64,000 nucleotides of DNA from Bradyrhizobium prioriisuperbiae (GTDB taxonomy: Bacteria > Pseudomonadota > Alphaproteobacteria > Rhizobiales > Xanthobacteraceae), in the NCBI RefSeq assembly GCF_032397745.1, contig NZ_CP135921.1:992001-1056000 (forward strand), read 5' to 3'. The position numbers were made by a program, and so were the translations under genes. Below the pieces are notes generated by a model. That model had not been told where the DNA came from. It searched no databases and was given only the letters and a program-made list of their open reading frames with translations. Of the stretch, positions 29,112 through 37,975 are shown in pieces. Each line of letters opens with the position of its first letter. Position 1 is the stretch's first letter.

Positions 29112-30544
29112 GACGCCTGCGGCGCATCAAGATCCTCGCAACTCTCGGCCCGGCCTCATCGGACAGCGCAACGCTGCGCAAGCTGTTCGAGGCCGGTGCG
29201 GACCTGTTCCGCATCAACATGAGCCACACCTCGCATGACAAGATGCGGGAGCTGATCGAGACCATCCGCAATGTCGAGACCAGCTACGGCCGTCCCATCG
29301 GCATCCTGGTCGATTTGCAGGGACCAAAGCTGCGGCTTGGCCAGTTCGCCAATGGCGCGGCTCAGCTCAACAACGGTGAAGCCTTCACCCTCGATTCCAA
29401 TCCCGCGCCCGGCGACAAGACCCGCGTGCACCTGCCGCATCCGGAAATCCTTGCGGCGCTGCGCCCGGGACACGCGCTGCTGCTCGACGACGGCAAGGTA
29501 CGCTTGATCGCCGAGGACACCACGCCGGAACGCGCGATCACCCGCGTGGTGATCGGCGGCAAGATGTCCGACCGCAAGGGCGTCAGCCTGCCCGACACCG
29601 ACCTGCCGGTCTCGGCGATGACGCCGAAGGATCGCGCCGACCTCGAGGCCGCGGTGCAGGCCGGCGTTGACTGGATCGCGCTGTCGTTCGTGCAGCGCCC
29701 CGAGGACGTGGTTGAAGCCAAGAAATTGACCCGCGGCCGCGCCGCCATCATGTCGAAGATCGAGAAGCCGCAGGCGATCGACCGGCTGCCGGAAATCGTC
29801 GAGGTGTCCGATGCGCTGATGGTGGCGCGTGGCGATCTCGGCGTCGAACTGCCGGCCGAGCGCGTACCCGGCCTGCAGAAGCAAATGACCCGGCTGGCAC
29901 GACGCGCCGGCAAGCCGGTGGTGATCGCGACCCAGATGCTGGAGTCCATGATCCAGTCACCGGTGCCGACCCGCGCCGAGGTCTCCGACGTCGCCACCGC
30001 CGTGTTCGAAGGCGCTGACGCCATCATGCTGTCGGCGGAATCCGCAGCCGGCAAATTCCCGGTCGAAGCGGTCGCCACCATGAACCGCATCGGCGAGGAG
30101 GTGGAGCGCGATCCGACCTATCGCGGCGTGATCAGCGCACAACGCCCGGATCCCGAAGCCACCGTTGGCGACGCAATCGCCGACGCGGCGCGGCAGATCG
30201 CCGAGACGCTGGACCTCTCCGCATTGATCTGCTGGACCAGTTCCGGATCGACCGCTTTGCGCGTGGCACGCGAACGGCCGAAGGCGCCTGTGGTGGCGAT
30301 CACGCCGAACCAGACCACGGGCCGCAAGCTGTCGCTGGTGTGGGGCGTGCATTGCGTGATCGCGGAAGATGCTCACGACCAGGACGACATGGTGGAACGG
30401 GCTGGCCGCATCGCCTTCCGCGATGGCTTCGCCAATTCTGGCCAGCGCGTGATCATCGTGGCCGGCGTTCCGCTCGGCACGCCCGGCACCACCAACATGG
30501 TGCGCATCGCCACCGTCGGACCGAACGGCGACGCGAACGTCTAA
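29108..30544 (+). CDS. pyk: Pyruvate kinase
   Basis: Glycolytic enzyme converting PEP and ADP to pyruvate and ATP; 478 residues. Present are RIKILATLGPASS at the N-terminus, the substrate loop (LFRINMSHTSHDKM), the K+/Mg2+ site block ALSFVQRPEDV, MSKIEKPQAI with the catalytic Lys, and MVARGDLGVELP. The C-terminal domain ends GTPGTTNMVRI. The frame is open upstream within the DUF1036 gene, but the ATG at 29108 begins the family sequence and overlaps the upstream stop. Confidence 0.96.
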   Translation: MRRLRRIKILATLGPASSDSATLRKLFEAGADLFRINMSHTSHDKMRELIETIRNVETSYGRPIGILVDLQGPKLRLGQFANGAAQLNNGEAFTLDSNPAPGDKTRVHLPHPEILAALRPGHALLLDDGKVRLIAEDTTPERAITRVVIGGKMSDRKGVSLPDTDLPVSAMTPKDRADLEAAVQAGVDWIALSFVQRPEDVVEAKKLTRGRAAIMSKIEKPQAIDRLPEIVEVSDALMVARGDLGVELPAERVPGLQKQMTRLARRAGKPVVIATQMLESMIQSPVPTRAEVSDVATAVFEGADAIMLSAESAAGKFPVEAVATMNRIGEEVERDPTYRGVISAQRPDPEATVGDAIADAARQIAETLDLSALICWTSSGSTALRVARERPKAPVVAITPNQTTGRKLSLVWGVHCVIAEDAHDQDDMVERAGRIAFRDGFANSGQRVIIVAGVPLGTPGTTNMVRIATVGPNGDANV

Positions 30545-30576
30545 CCGTCACGATTTTCTTTAGAGTGATTTCAGCT

Positions 30577-30652
30577 GTAGCCCGGATGACCGCTATCAGC
30601 GACATCCGGGATCAGACGGTCCCGCATGTCGCGTTGCTCATGCGGGCTACGG
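30577..30652. repeat. REP-like palindromic repeat (GTAGCCCGGATGA type)
   Basis: The element begins GTAGCCCGGATGACCGC and ends GCTCATGCGGGCTACGG, with inner CATCCGGGAT/GTCCCGCATG. The outer arms are inverted copies. The same type recurs at 41984-42064 in better-preserved form. It lies between the ends of the converging pyruvate kinase and OsmC genes, a typical place for such elements, and may serve as a bidirectional terminator. Confidence 0.8.
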
Positions 30653-30662
30653 ACTGCGAAGC

Positions 30663-31088
30663 TCAGCTCACCAGCGATGCGTCGAGCGTGATTTCGGCCT
30701 TCAACAGCTTCGACACCGGACATCCCGCCTTGGCCTTGGCCGCCAATTCCTGAAACGTCTTGTCGTCGACGCCGGGAATCTTGGCTTTCAACGTCAGATG
30801 CACGGCGGTGATGGCGAAACCGTCGTCAACCTTGTCGAGCGTGACTTCGGCGGTGGTGTCCATCTGTTCGGCGGTGAGCTTGGCCTCACCCAGGATCAGC
30901 GACAGCGCCATGGTGAAACAACCGGCGTGGGCCGCACCGATCAGTTCTTCGGGATTGGTGCCCGGCTTGCCTTCGAAGCGGCTGGCAAACCCATAGGGAT
31001 ATTCATTGAGCGCGCCGCTCTTGGTGGAAATCGCACCCTTGCCATCCTTGATACCGCCGCGCCAGACGGCCGACCCTTGCGTCTTCAT
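30663..31088 (-). CDS. OsmC family peroxiredoxin
   Basis: 141-residue cytoplasmic thiol peroxidase that reduces organic hydroperoxides. The two redox Cys are in AAHAGCFTMALSLIL and AGCPVSKLLK, with the N-terminal catalytic Arg region (SRFEGKPGTNPEELI). Length fits OsmC. The ATG at 31088 with AAGGGAGA upstream is preferred over an in-frame GTG at 31094. Confidence 0.92.
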   Translation of the reverse strand: MKTQGSAVWRGGIKDGKGAISTKSGALNEYPYGFASRFEGKPGTNPEELIGAAHAGCFTMALSLILGEAKLTAEQMDTTAEVTLDKVDDGFAITAVHLTLKAKIPGVDDKTFQELAAKAKAGCPVSKLLKAEITLDASLVS

Positions 31089-31166
31089 GTCCACTCTCCC
31101 TTGCGATGAAAATCATCAAACGCACGACCTATGATCGATTTATGCGTCAACTTGATGTTCAGGCTT

Positions 31167-32168
31167 TTATCGCTCTCGCGCCACAGCCTGTGATGCAGGC
31201 GACATGGCATCCACCATCGCGTCGATTGCGTCGATCACGATTTCGGGCGCGGCATTTTGCGTCATGTGACCGACGCCGGGCAGCACCACGAGTTTCGCGT
31301 TCGGCACCGCCGCGACGAAGGGCCGGGAGTGGACGTCGATATAGACCGTCTTGTCGGTATCGCCTGATATCACCACGGTGGGGACCTTGATCTCGCCATA
31401 GCGGGAAACCTGCGCCGCGACCGCGGCCTTGAGCGCCGACAGATCGTGCGCATTGGTCAGGAATTCGGACGGCCGCAGCAGCAACGCCGTGGCGGTGTCG
31501 CGAGCATAATGCGGCGGCATGGTCTGCGGCAGGAACACCGATCCCGCGCCGGCGTCCATGATGGCGAGACCGATCGGCAGCGCCAGCGTTCGCGCGAACA
31601 GCTCGCCGATCAAAGGCTTCACCCCGAGTTCATGATGCCAGGCCACGCCGCCACGCCAGGGATGCGTCACCGGTGCGAGCATCACCAGGCCCGCCACGCG
31701 GGACGGATGATCGAGCGCCATCGCCGGCCCGAGCGCACCCGCCCATGAATGCACCACGAAGATGGCCCGCGCGACGCCGAGTTTGCCAAGCGCTTCGTCG
31801 ATCATCGCCGCCTGGATCGCCGGCGTGGAGTCCGTCAGCCGCTCGCGCGTACTCCAGCCGTGGCCGGGGCGATCGATCAGGATCACCCGGTGACGTTTGG
31901 ACAAAAGGTCGCCGAGCGGCTGGCGCATCGCCTCCAGATTCGAACTGGCGCCGTGAACCAGAACCAGCGGCGGTCCCCTTCCATCTTTCGGTCCGATGTC
32001 GACCACATGCAGTCGCCCACCCGCCACATCGATCATCTGCCCGGGCGGCCGGTACATCCGCTGGATGACGATCACGCCGACTTGCGTGATCAGCGCCAGC
32101 CCCGCCAGCACGACCACGACACCGATCAAAAGCAGGGAAATCATGCGGAGCGAATTTCTCACAAACAC
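31167..32168 (-). CDS. Membrane-anchored alpha/beta hydrolase
   Basis: 333 residues. A hydrophobic N-terminal helix (LLLIGVVVVLAGLALITQVGVIV) anchors it, and the rest is an alpha/beta hydrolase: oxyanion motif LVHGASSN, nucleophile elbow VVHSWAGA (Ser), acid in SGDTDKT and His in PGVGHMTQ. The elbow departs from GxSxG in its first Gly. The closest usual annotations are haloalkane dehalogenase-like or esterase-like hydrolases. Substrate unknown. Next to OsmC on the same strand with a 78-nt gap. Confidence 0.85.
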   Translation of the reverse strand: MFVRNSLRMISLLLIGVVVVLAGLALITQVGVIVIQRMYRPPGQMIDVAGGRLHVVDIGPKDGRGPPLVLVHGASSNLEAMRQPLGDLLSKRHRVILIDRPGHGWSTRERLTDSTPAIQAAMIDEALGKLGVARAIFVVHSWAGALGPAMALDHPSRVAGLVMLAPVTHPWRGGVAWHHELGVKPLIGELFARTLALPIGLAIMDAGAGSVFLPQTMPPHYARDTATALLLRPSEFLTNAHDLSALKAAVAAQVSRYGEIKVPTVVISGDTDKTVYIDVHSRPFVAAVPNAKLVVLPGVGHMTQNAAPEIVIDAIDAMVDAMSPASQAVARER

Positions 32169-32249
32169 AATACGAGGTGATGGACGATCGGTTTCGCGCC
32201 GAAATGATCAACTGCGCGGATGAACCATCTCCGTTTGAAAATCAGTCGG

Positions 32250-32885
32250 TCAGATATCCCGGCCTTCCACTTTCTCGGTCAGGGTTTTGACCAGATCGGG
32301 AATCTTTTCCAGCCGCGGATTAACCGCGAGGGCCTGACGGAACGCCTCGAGGGCATGCTTCTCGTCGCCGTATTCCTGCATGATCATGCCGAGGCCCGCC
32401 AGCGCGCCGAAATGGCGGGGTTCGCGCGCCAAGACCTGCCGGATGTCCTCCAGCGAGCGGACATAATCGTTCTTCAGGTAATAGACCGTGGCGCGCCGAT
32501 TCCAGCCTTCGATGTAATCCGGCCGCAGCTTGACCACGCTGTCCAGCAGCTTCAGCGCCACGTCGAGTTTCTGGCCTTCCATGGCCACGCGCGCCCGCGC
32601 CATCAGCAAGGCGGCGGTATCGCTGGGGGTCGCCGACCAGACCGCCCAGATGCGGGCTTCGACATGCTTGGCGCTGGTCTCGTCCGGCGCCGCCTTCAGC
32701 GCCCCGAACAGGAAATCCAGATTGCGGGTTTTGTCGCCGCCGACGCGGGGCAGCTCTTTCGGCGGCTCCGGCAGCTTCTTCTGTTGCGGGCCGACCTGGG
32801 GCCGCTGCTGCGCGCCTGCGGGCGTCGCCAGCGTCAGTCCGAGGGTGAGAAGTCCAGCAATGATTGCCGCCGACCGATTTGTCAT
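32250..32885 (-). CDS. Secreted TPR protein
   Basis: 211 residues with a signal peptide (cleavage near PAGA-QQ). At least three TPR-like helical pairs follow (DTAALLMARARVAMEGQKLD, YIEGWNRRATVYYLKNDYVR, ALAGLGMIMQEYGDEKHALE). Probably a periplasmic scaffold. The frame is open for 13 more codons upstream, but the signal peptide starts at the ATG at 32885. Confidence 0.82.
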   Translation of the reverse strand: MTNRSAAIIAGLLTLGLTLATPAGAQQRPQVGPQQKKLPEPPKELPRVGGDKTRNLDFLFGALKAAPDETSAKHVEARIWAVWSATPSDTAALLMARARVAMEGQKLDVALKLLDSVVKLRPDYIEGWNRRATVYYLKNDYVRSLEDIRQVLAREPRHFGALAGLGMIMQEYGDEKHALEAFRQALAVNPRLEKIPDLVKTLTEKVEGRDI

Positions 32886-33005
32886 CGGTGAAGTGTAGAC
32901 GTGCTTTTTCGCACTGCAAAGCACCGCAGTGTCAAACGGCTGTGATTTAAGGGGGAAGACGCGATAAGGAGGCCCAAAGCCCCCGAAACTCAGCCTTTAA
33001 GGAAC

Positions 33006-33131
33006 TCAGCCCTGGCGGGCTTTGAACCGAGGCTGGACCTTGTTGATCACATAAACCCGGCCCTTGCGGCGGACCAGACGGTTGGCGCGATGGCGGCCGC
33101 GCAGCGACTTCAGCGAATTACGGACCTTCAT
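33006..33131 (-). CDS. rpmJ: 50S ribosomal protein L36, cysteine-free form
   Basis: A 41-residue protein, [20 protein letters not shown] followed by [20 protein letters not shown] and G. The layout is exactly that of L36 type B (YkgO-like). The Cys/His zinc ligands of the usual L36 are replaced by Ser, Leu, Arg and others, so it does not need zinc. In alphaproteobacteria this is commonly the only L36. It stands alone, with its own gap on both sides. Confidence 0.95.
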   Translation of the reverse strand: MKVRNSLKSLRGRHRANRLVRRKGRVYVINKVQPRFKARQG

Positions 33132-33499
33132 GACAAACCTGCTCGTTGATAGGCCCGCATTCAAGGCCGGAAAACAAGGTAAAATCTAGAACATCCCGCC
33201 GGCAGCCGGGCTGCGCGAGACGTGCGGTTTCTAAGCCATGCGACGGTGGAATGTCAATCCGATCAAGGCGACTTCCGGGAAAAACCGCTGGCTAGCGCCT
33301 GGGAAGGTAGCCCGTTTCGCCTTGAAATACCTCATAAAACCCACTCCGGCCGCCTTTGGTAAACGGATATCCGGCGGATTGCCGACATTGAACTGACGTT
33401 TGTGGAGGGAATCAGCCGGCTTGAGGCCTCGACAAAATTCATTATAAGATATAATCAATTCTGATACGGCCCCTTTTTCCTCCCGCTCCGGTGCCCGCC
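33132..33499. other. Intergenic region with a possible promoter
   Basis: 368 nt between rpmJ and a divergent amidohydrolase gene. The only open frame (33231-33458, minus) has no recognisable features. Near the amidohydrolase start the sequence becomes AT-rich: TTGAGG (33421-33426), a 16-bp spacer, then TATAAG (33443-33448), with TATAAT at 33450, resembles a sigma-70 promoter reading rightwards. Confidence 0.35.
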
Positions 33500-34369
33500 A
33501 TGCCCAATCTCGACGACGTCATCGCCATCGACATCCACACCCACGCGGAGGAGCCCTGCGGCACGCACGGCGACGACGGTTATGACGATTTCCAGGCGGC
33601 GATGGCCGACTACTTCAAGTCGCCGCACAAGCATCCGCCGACCGTGCCGGAGACCGCGGCCTACTACCGCGCCAAGAACATCGCCGCGGTGATCTTCCCG
33701 GTGGATGCCGAGCGCGAGACCGGCTTCCGCCGCTACAACAATTACGAGATGGCCGACCTCGCCGCGCAGAATTCCGACGTGCTGATTCCGTTCGCCAGCA
33801 TCGACCCGGCCAAGGGCAAGGTGGGCGCGCGCGAGGCGCGCAAGCTGATCGCCGAGCACGGTATCAAGGGCTTCAAGTTCCACCCCACCATGCAGGGCTT
33901 CTATCCCAACGACCGCATGGCCTATCCGCTGTACGAGGCGATTGCCGAGGCCGGCTCGATCGCACTGTTCCACACCGGACAGACCGGGGTCGGCTCCGGC
34001 ATGCCGGGCGGCAACGGCATGCGGCTGAAATATTCCAACCCGATGTACATCGACGATGTCGCGGTGGACTTCCCCGACATGAAGATCATCCTGGCGCACC
34101 CCTCCTTCCCCTGGCAGGAAGAAGCGCTGTCGGTCGCGACCCACAAGCCGAACGTCTACATCGACCTCTCCGGCTGGTCGCCAAAATATTTCCCGCCGAT
34201 CCTGGTGCGCTACGTCAACACCATCCTGCAGGACAAGATGCTGTTCGGCTCCGACTGGCCTGTCATCACGCCCGATCGCTGGATGGCGGATTTCGCCAAG
34301 CTCGAGATCCGCGACGAAGTCAGGCCCAAGGTGCTGAAGGCCAACGCGCGCAAGCTGCTCAACATGTGA
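33500..34369 (+). CDS. Amidohydrolase-2 family protein
   Basis: 289 residues, TIM-barrel metal enzyme (ACMSD-like). Metal ligands: the HxH pair in IDIHTHAEE, His in FKFHPTMQGFY, His in ILAHPSFPWQEEAL and Asp in LFGSDWPV. Members decarboxylate or hydrolyse aromatic or lactone-like substrates. An in-frame GTG 9 nt upstream (33491) is possible, and no strong SD decides. It is the first of three co-directional genes ending at 36338. Confidence 0.88.
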   Translation: MPNLDDVIAIDIHTHAEEPCGTHGDDGYDDFQAAMADYFKSPHKHPPTVPETAAYYRAKNIAAVIFPVDAERETGFRRYNNYEMADLAAQNSDVLIPFASIDPAKGKVGAREARKLIAEHGIKGFKFHPTMQGFYPNDRMAYPLYEAIAEAGSIALFHTGQTGVGSGMPGGNGMRLKYSNPMYIDDVAVDFPDMKIILAHPSFPWQEEALSVATHKPNVYIDLSGWSPKYFPPILVRYVNTILQDKMLFGSDWPVITPDRWMADFAKLEIRDEVRPKVLKANARKLLNM

Positions 34370-34431
34370 GGCACGCCAGCGGTCCACCGCCGGGGCTCGC
34401 ATTTGCGGACGCTGCTCGCTAACATTGTCGG

Positions 34432-35481
34432 ATGACCGCACAGCCCGTTGTCCCGCCTCGCCTGCCGCTCCGTCCGCTCGGCCGAACCGAACTGAATGTC
34501 AGCACCATCGGTTTCGGAAGCGCACCGCTCGGCGATCTCTACGCCCGCCTTGATGAGGCCACCGCCATCGGCACTGTGACGGCGGCGCTGGACCACGGCA
34601 TCACTTTGTTCGACACCGCGCCGCTCTATGGATACGGCCTTGCCGAGCATCGCTGCGGCACCGCGCTGCGCCGCAGCCCGCGCAATGAATTCGTGCTATC
34701 CACCAAGGTCGGCCGCTGGATGGATCCGGCACGCGCCAAGACCGGGCCGTCGAGCGGTCCAGGGGGCTTTGTCGGCGGACTGCCGCATGCCGCCGTGGTC
34801 GACTATTCCTATGACGGCACCATGCGCGCCTTCGAACAATCGCTGCTGCGGCTCGGGGTCGATCGCATCGATATCCTGCTGATCCATGACGTCGACGTCT
34901 GGACCCATGGCGCCGACATGATCGAACAGCGTTTCCGGGAGGCGATGGAGGGCTCCTACCGCGCCCTCGACAAGCTGCGCAGCGGCGGTGCCGTGACGGC
35001 CATCGGCGTCGGCCTCAACGAAGCCGACATGTGCGAGCGCTTCGCCCGGGCCGGCGATTTCGACACCATGCTGCTGGCGGGACGCTACTCGCTGCTGGAA
35101 CAACCGGCGCTGGCGAGCTTCCTGCCGCTGGCGGAACGCAAGGGCCTCGGCATCCTGCTCGGCGGCGTGTTCAATTCCGGCATTCTCGCCACCGGCGCAC
35201 GGCCTGGGGCGCACTATAATTATTCCGTGGCGCCGCCGGAGATCATGGCGCGCGTCGAACGGATCGAAACGGTGTGTCGTGCACACGGCACGCCACTGGC
35301 CGACGCCGCGCTGCAGTTCGCGCTGGCGCACCCGGCCGTTGCCAGCGTTGTGCTGGGTGCCGTCTCGGGTCAGGAGGTGCAGCGGAACATCGACTCGTTG
35401 TCGCGCCAAATCCCAATCGGCCTGTGGAGCGATCTCAAAGCCGAAGGCCTGCTTGATACTCACGTCCCGGTTCCCGCCTAA
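34432..35481 (+). CDS. Aldo/keto reductase (L-fucose/D-threo-aldose dehydrogenase-like)
   Basis: 349-residue NAD(P)-dependent oxidoreductase. The AKR tetrad is visible: Asp in FDTAPLYGYG with its Tyr, Lys in LSTKVGRW, His in LLIHDVDVW. The LPLRPLGRTELNVSTIGFGS start and the insertion after VGRWMD resemble the branch containing L-fucose, D-threo-aldose and pyridoxal dehydrogenases. The stop is 2 nt before the next gene, a lactonase-like amidohydrolase, which suits oxidation of a sugar to its lactone. Confidence 0.88.
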   Translation: MTAQPVVPPRLPLRPLGRTELNVSTIGFGSAPLGDLYARLDEATAIGTVTAALDHGITLFDTAPLYGYGLAEHRCGTALRRSPRNEFVLSTKVGRWMDPARAKTGPSSGPGGFVGGLPHAAVVDYSYDGTMRAFEQSLLRLGVDRIDILLIHDVDVWTHGADMIEQRFREAMEGSYRALDKLRSGGAVTAIGVGLNEADMCERFARAGDFDTMLLAGRYSLLEQPALASFLPLAERKGLGILLGGVFNSGILATGARPGAHYNYSVAPPEIMARVERIETVCRAHGTPLADAALQFALAHPAVASVVLGAVSGQEVQRNIDSLSRQIPIGLWSDLKAEGLLDTHVPVPA

Positions 35482-35483
35482 CC

Positions 35484-36338
35484 ATGACACCACGGATCGA
35501 CGCGCATCAGCATTTCTGGCGCATGGCGCGCGGCGATTATGCATGGTTGACGCCCGCGCTCGGCGCGATCTACCGCGATTTCGATCCGGACGATCTGGCG
35601 CCACATCTCGCCGCACATGGAATTTCCGCCAGCATCCTGGTCCAGGCCGCGCCGACCGAGGCCGAGACCGCATTCCTGCTCGACATCGCGGACAAGACCG
35701 CGTTCGTCGCCGGCGTGGTCGGCTGGACCGAATTTGCCTCACCCGATGCGCCAGCCGCGATCGCGCGACTCGCCACCCATCCGTTGTTGGTCGGCCTGCG
35801 CCCGATGGTGCAAGATATAACCGACGACGACTGGCTCGCGCACGCCGACCTGGCGCCGGCATTCGACGCCATGATCGCGCATCAGCTCGTGTTCGACGCG
35901 CTGCTCAAGCCGCGGCATCTGCGGCGGCTGCTCCCCGTGCTCGAACGGCACCCGCAGTTGCGTGTGGTTGTCGATCATGCAGCCAAGCCCGCGATTGGAG
36001 CCGGTGACGACACGGCCTGGCGCGACGACATCGCCGCCGTCGCGCAATTCCCCGATATCGCCTGCAAGCTCTCCGGCCTTGTCACCGAGGCACCGTCCGG
36101 CTGGACGATCGATGACGTCAGACCCTACACCGATCATCTCCTGAGCTGCTTCGGCGCCGAGCGATTGATCTGGGGCAGCGACTGGCCCGTCGTCACCCTC
36201 GCGGCCGATTACGGCCGATGGCTCGCGACCGCTGAACGTCTGATGGCATCGCTGGATGCAACCGCGCGGGCGCGCGTATTCGGTGGCAACGCGGCCACAC
36301 TCTATCTGTCACATCGCGGCAGGCGGATCACGGGATGA
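35484..36338 (+). CDS. Amidohydrolase, L-fuconolactonase-like
   Basis: 284 residues with metal motifs RIDAHQHFW at the N-terminus, VVVDHAAKP in the middle and IWGSDWPVV near the C-terminus. This pattern is typical of the sugar-lactone hydrolase branch of amidohydrolase-2 (L-fucono-, L-rhamnono-lactonase). Two bases separate it from the aldo/keto reductase, so dehydrogenation to a lactone followed by hydrolysis is likely. The sugar is not known. Confidence 0.85.
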   Translation: MTPRIDAHQHFWRMARGDYAWLTPALGAIYRDFDPDDLAPHLAAHGISASILVQAAPTEAETAFLLDIADKTAFVAGVVGWTEFASPDAPAAIARLATHPLLVGLRPMVQDITDDDWLAHADLAPAFDAMIAHQLVFDALLKPRHLRRLLPVLERHPQLRVVVDHAAKPAIGAGDDTAWRDDIAAVAQFPDIACKLSGLVTEAPSGWTIDDVRPYTDHLLSCFGAERLIWGSDWPVVTLAADYGRWLATAERLMASLDATARARVFGGNAATLYLSHRGRRITG

Positions 36339-36418
36339 GCGGCGCGCGTGCTTGAGAGTTCGAGCCGTTTTGGGCATGGTGCGGCCTCCCGTCCGAACAC
36401 CTCTCCCAGGATAACGTC

Positions 36419-36895
36419 ATGAGTCTCGAATCGGTCCGCGCCTTCTTTGCCGCGCATGCGCCCGACATTGCCGTTCTGGAATCGCCCCAGAGTTCCGCCA
36501 CCGTCGCACTCGCCGCAGAAGCATTCGGTGTCACGCCGGAACGCATTGCCAAGACCCTGTCGCTGCGGGTCGGCGACCGCGTGATGCTGGTGGTAACCTG
36601 CGGCACGGCGCGGCTCGACAACAAGAAAGCGCGCGCCGTGTTCGGCGGCAAGCCGCGGATGCTCAATGCCGAGGAAGTGGTGGCGGCCACCGGCCATCCG
36701 GTGGGCGGCGTCTGTCCGTTCGGACTGCCGACGCCGCTGCCGATCTATTGCGACGTGTCGCTGAAGGCGTTCGATGAAGTGGTGCCTGCGGCAGGTGCGA
36801 CCAACAGTGCGGTGCGCATTTCACCGGATCGGATGGCGGAGCTGACATCGGCGGAATGGGTGGATGTGTGCGAGTTGGCTGCGCCGGTGGGGTGA
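36419..36895 (+). CDS. YbaK/ProX-type aminoacyl-tRNA editing protein
   Basis: 158 residues, a single YbaK domain. The conserved Lys is in ERIAKTLSLRV, and the Gly/Pro loop is GGVCPFGLPTPLPIYCD. Stand-alone proteins of this family deacylate mischarged tRNAs (e.g. Cys- or Ala-tRNA-Pro). Which tRNA is cleared cannot be said. AGGA precedes the ATG at 36419. It lies 80 nt after the lactonase-like gene and may be independent. Confidence 0.9.
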   Translation: MSLESVRAFFAAHAPDIAVLESPQSSATVALAAEAFGVTPERIAKTLSLRVGDRVMLVVTCGTARLDNKKARAVFGGKPRMLNAEEVVAATGHPVGGVCPFGLPTPLPIYCDVSLKAFDEVVPAAGATNSAVRISPDRMAELTSAEWVDVCELAAPVG

Positions 36896-36937
36896 TAATT
36901 TCCGTTATGGCCCAGCGAAGGTCGTCCCACCCACCAT

Positions 36938-37023
36938 CGTCATCACCGGGCTTGTCCCGGTGATCCCGCTTAGGAGGGCATTGCGCCCCTAAGCGAGGTT
37001 GCCGGGACAAGCCCGGCAACGAC
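36938..37023. repeat. Palindromic intergenic repeat (CACCGGGCTTGTCCCGGTGA type)
   Basis: TCACCGGGCTTGTCCCGGTG at the left and GGTTGCCGGGACAAGCCCGG at the right surround a central stem CGCTTAGGAGGGC/GCGCCCCTAAGCG. The left and right blocks share the inverted core CGGGCTTGTCCCGG / CCGGGACAAGCCCGG. It lies between converging genes. I recognise the core as a dispersed repeat of this bacterial group. Confidence 0.8.
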
Positions 37024-37070
37024 AAAGCAAAAGTGATCGTATCGCGAAGAAGCTGGCAATCAGTTCGCTA

Positions 37071-37937
37071 TCACGCCACGAACTTGTTCTCGATGCGGCC
37101 GATGTTTGAAATCTCCATCGCCACCACGTCGCCCGCCTTCAGGAATTTCGGCGGGGTGAAGCCGATGCCGACGCCGGCGGGGGTGCCGGTGGCGATGATG
37201 TCGCCGGGGACCAGCGCCATGCCCGCGGAGATCGTCGCGATCAGGGTGGGAATGTCGAAGATCAGGTCGCTGGTGTTGGCGTTCTGGCGCAGCTCGTCAT
37301 TGACCCAGCATTTGACGTCGAGATTTTCCGGGTCGAGTTCGTCGGAGGTGACGATCCAGGGACCCATGGGGCAGAAAGTATCCAGCGTCTTGCCGAGAAA
37401 CCACTGCTTGTGATTCTTCTGGCGGTCGCGCGCGGTCACGTCGTTGACCACCGTGTAACCGAAGACGTGCTTGTAGGCGTCCGCCTTGGCGATGTCCCGG
37501 CCGCCCTTGCCGATGATGACGGCGAGCTCGACCTCGTAGTCGACACTCGAGGTGATGTGACTGTGCAGCTTCACGTCGTCATAAGGACCGACCACGGTGT
37601 TCGGCCCCTTGGAAAATACCGCCGGATAGTCGTCGATCTCCGCGCCCTTCACGGCGCCCGCTTCGAAGCCGGAACGCGAGAATTCCTTGGCGTGTTCGCC
37701 GTAATTTTTGCCGACGCAGATGATGTTCCGGCGCGGCACCTCGATCGGTGCGTGTAGCCGCACCTCGGCGAGAGCATGGCCTGGCGCGTCGGACGCAAGC
37801 TGCGGCTTCAGCGTTTCATAACGGGCGATGAGGTCGACCATGTCGATAGCACCGGCGATCGGCCGCACGCTTTGTCCTGTAACGTCGACCACGCCGAGGT
37901 GTTTCGAGCCTTGATGAGAGTAGGACGCAAACTTCAT
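37071..37937 (-). CDS. Fumarylacetoacetate hydrolase family protein
   Basis: 288 residues. The FAH domain covers about 75-285 with ICVGKNYGEHAKE, the metal-binding VDYEVELAVIIGKGG (Glu-x-Glu) and the C-terminal TGTPAGVGIGF. Members hydrolyse or decarboxylate beta-diketo acids, including 2,4-diketo-3-deoxy sugar acids. It lies 38 nt after a Bug-type binding-protein gene, with a GntR gene further up. It probably degrades the compound taken up through that receptor. Confidence 0.9.
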   Translation of the reverse strand: MKFASYSHQGSKHLGVVDVTGQSVRPIAGAIDMVDLIARYETLKPQLASDAPGHALAEVRLHAPIEVPRRNIICVGKNYGEHAKEFSRSGFEAGAVKGAEIDDYPAVFSKGPNTVVGPYDDVKLHSHITSSVDYEVELAVIIGKGGRDIAKADAYKHVFGYTVVNDVTARDRQKNHKQWFLGKTLDTFCPMGPWIVTSDELDPENLDVKCWVNDELRQNANTSDLIFDIPTLIATISAGMALVPGDIIATGTPAGVGIGFTPPKFLKAGDVVAMEISNIGRIENKFVA

Positions 37938-37975
37938 GATGTTGCCTTCTTGGGTGGCTGACAGAACTGGTAGCG

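Noticed and set aside
33231..33458. Minus-strand frame of 75 codons upstream of the amidohydrolase
   Set aside because: No SD or motif, and it overlaps the likely promoter of the neighbouring gene.
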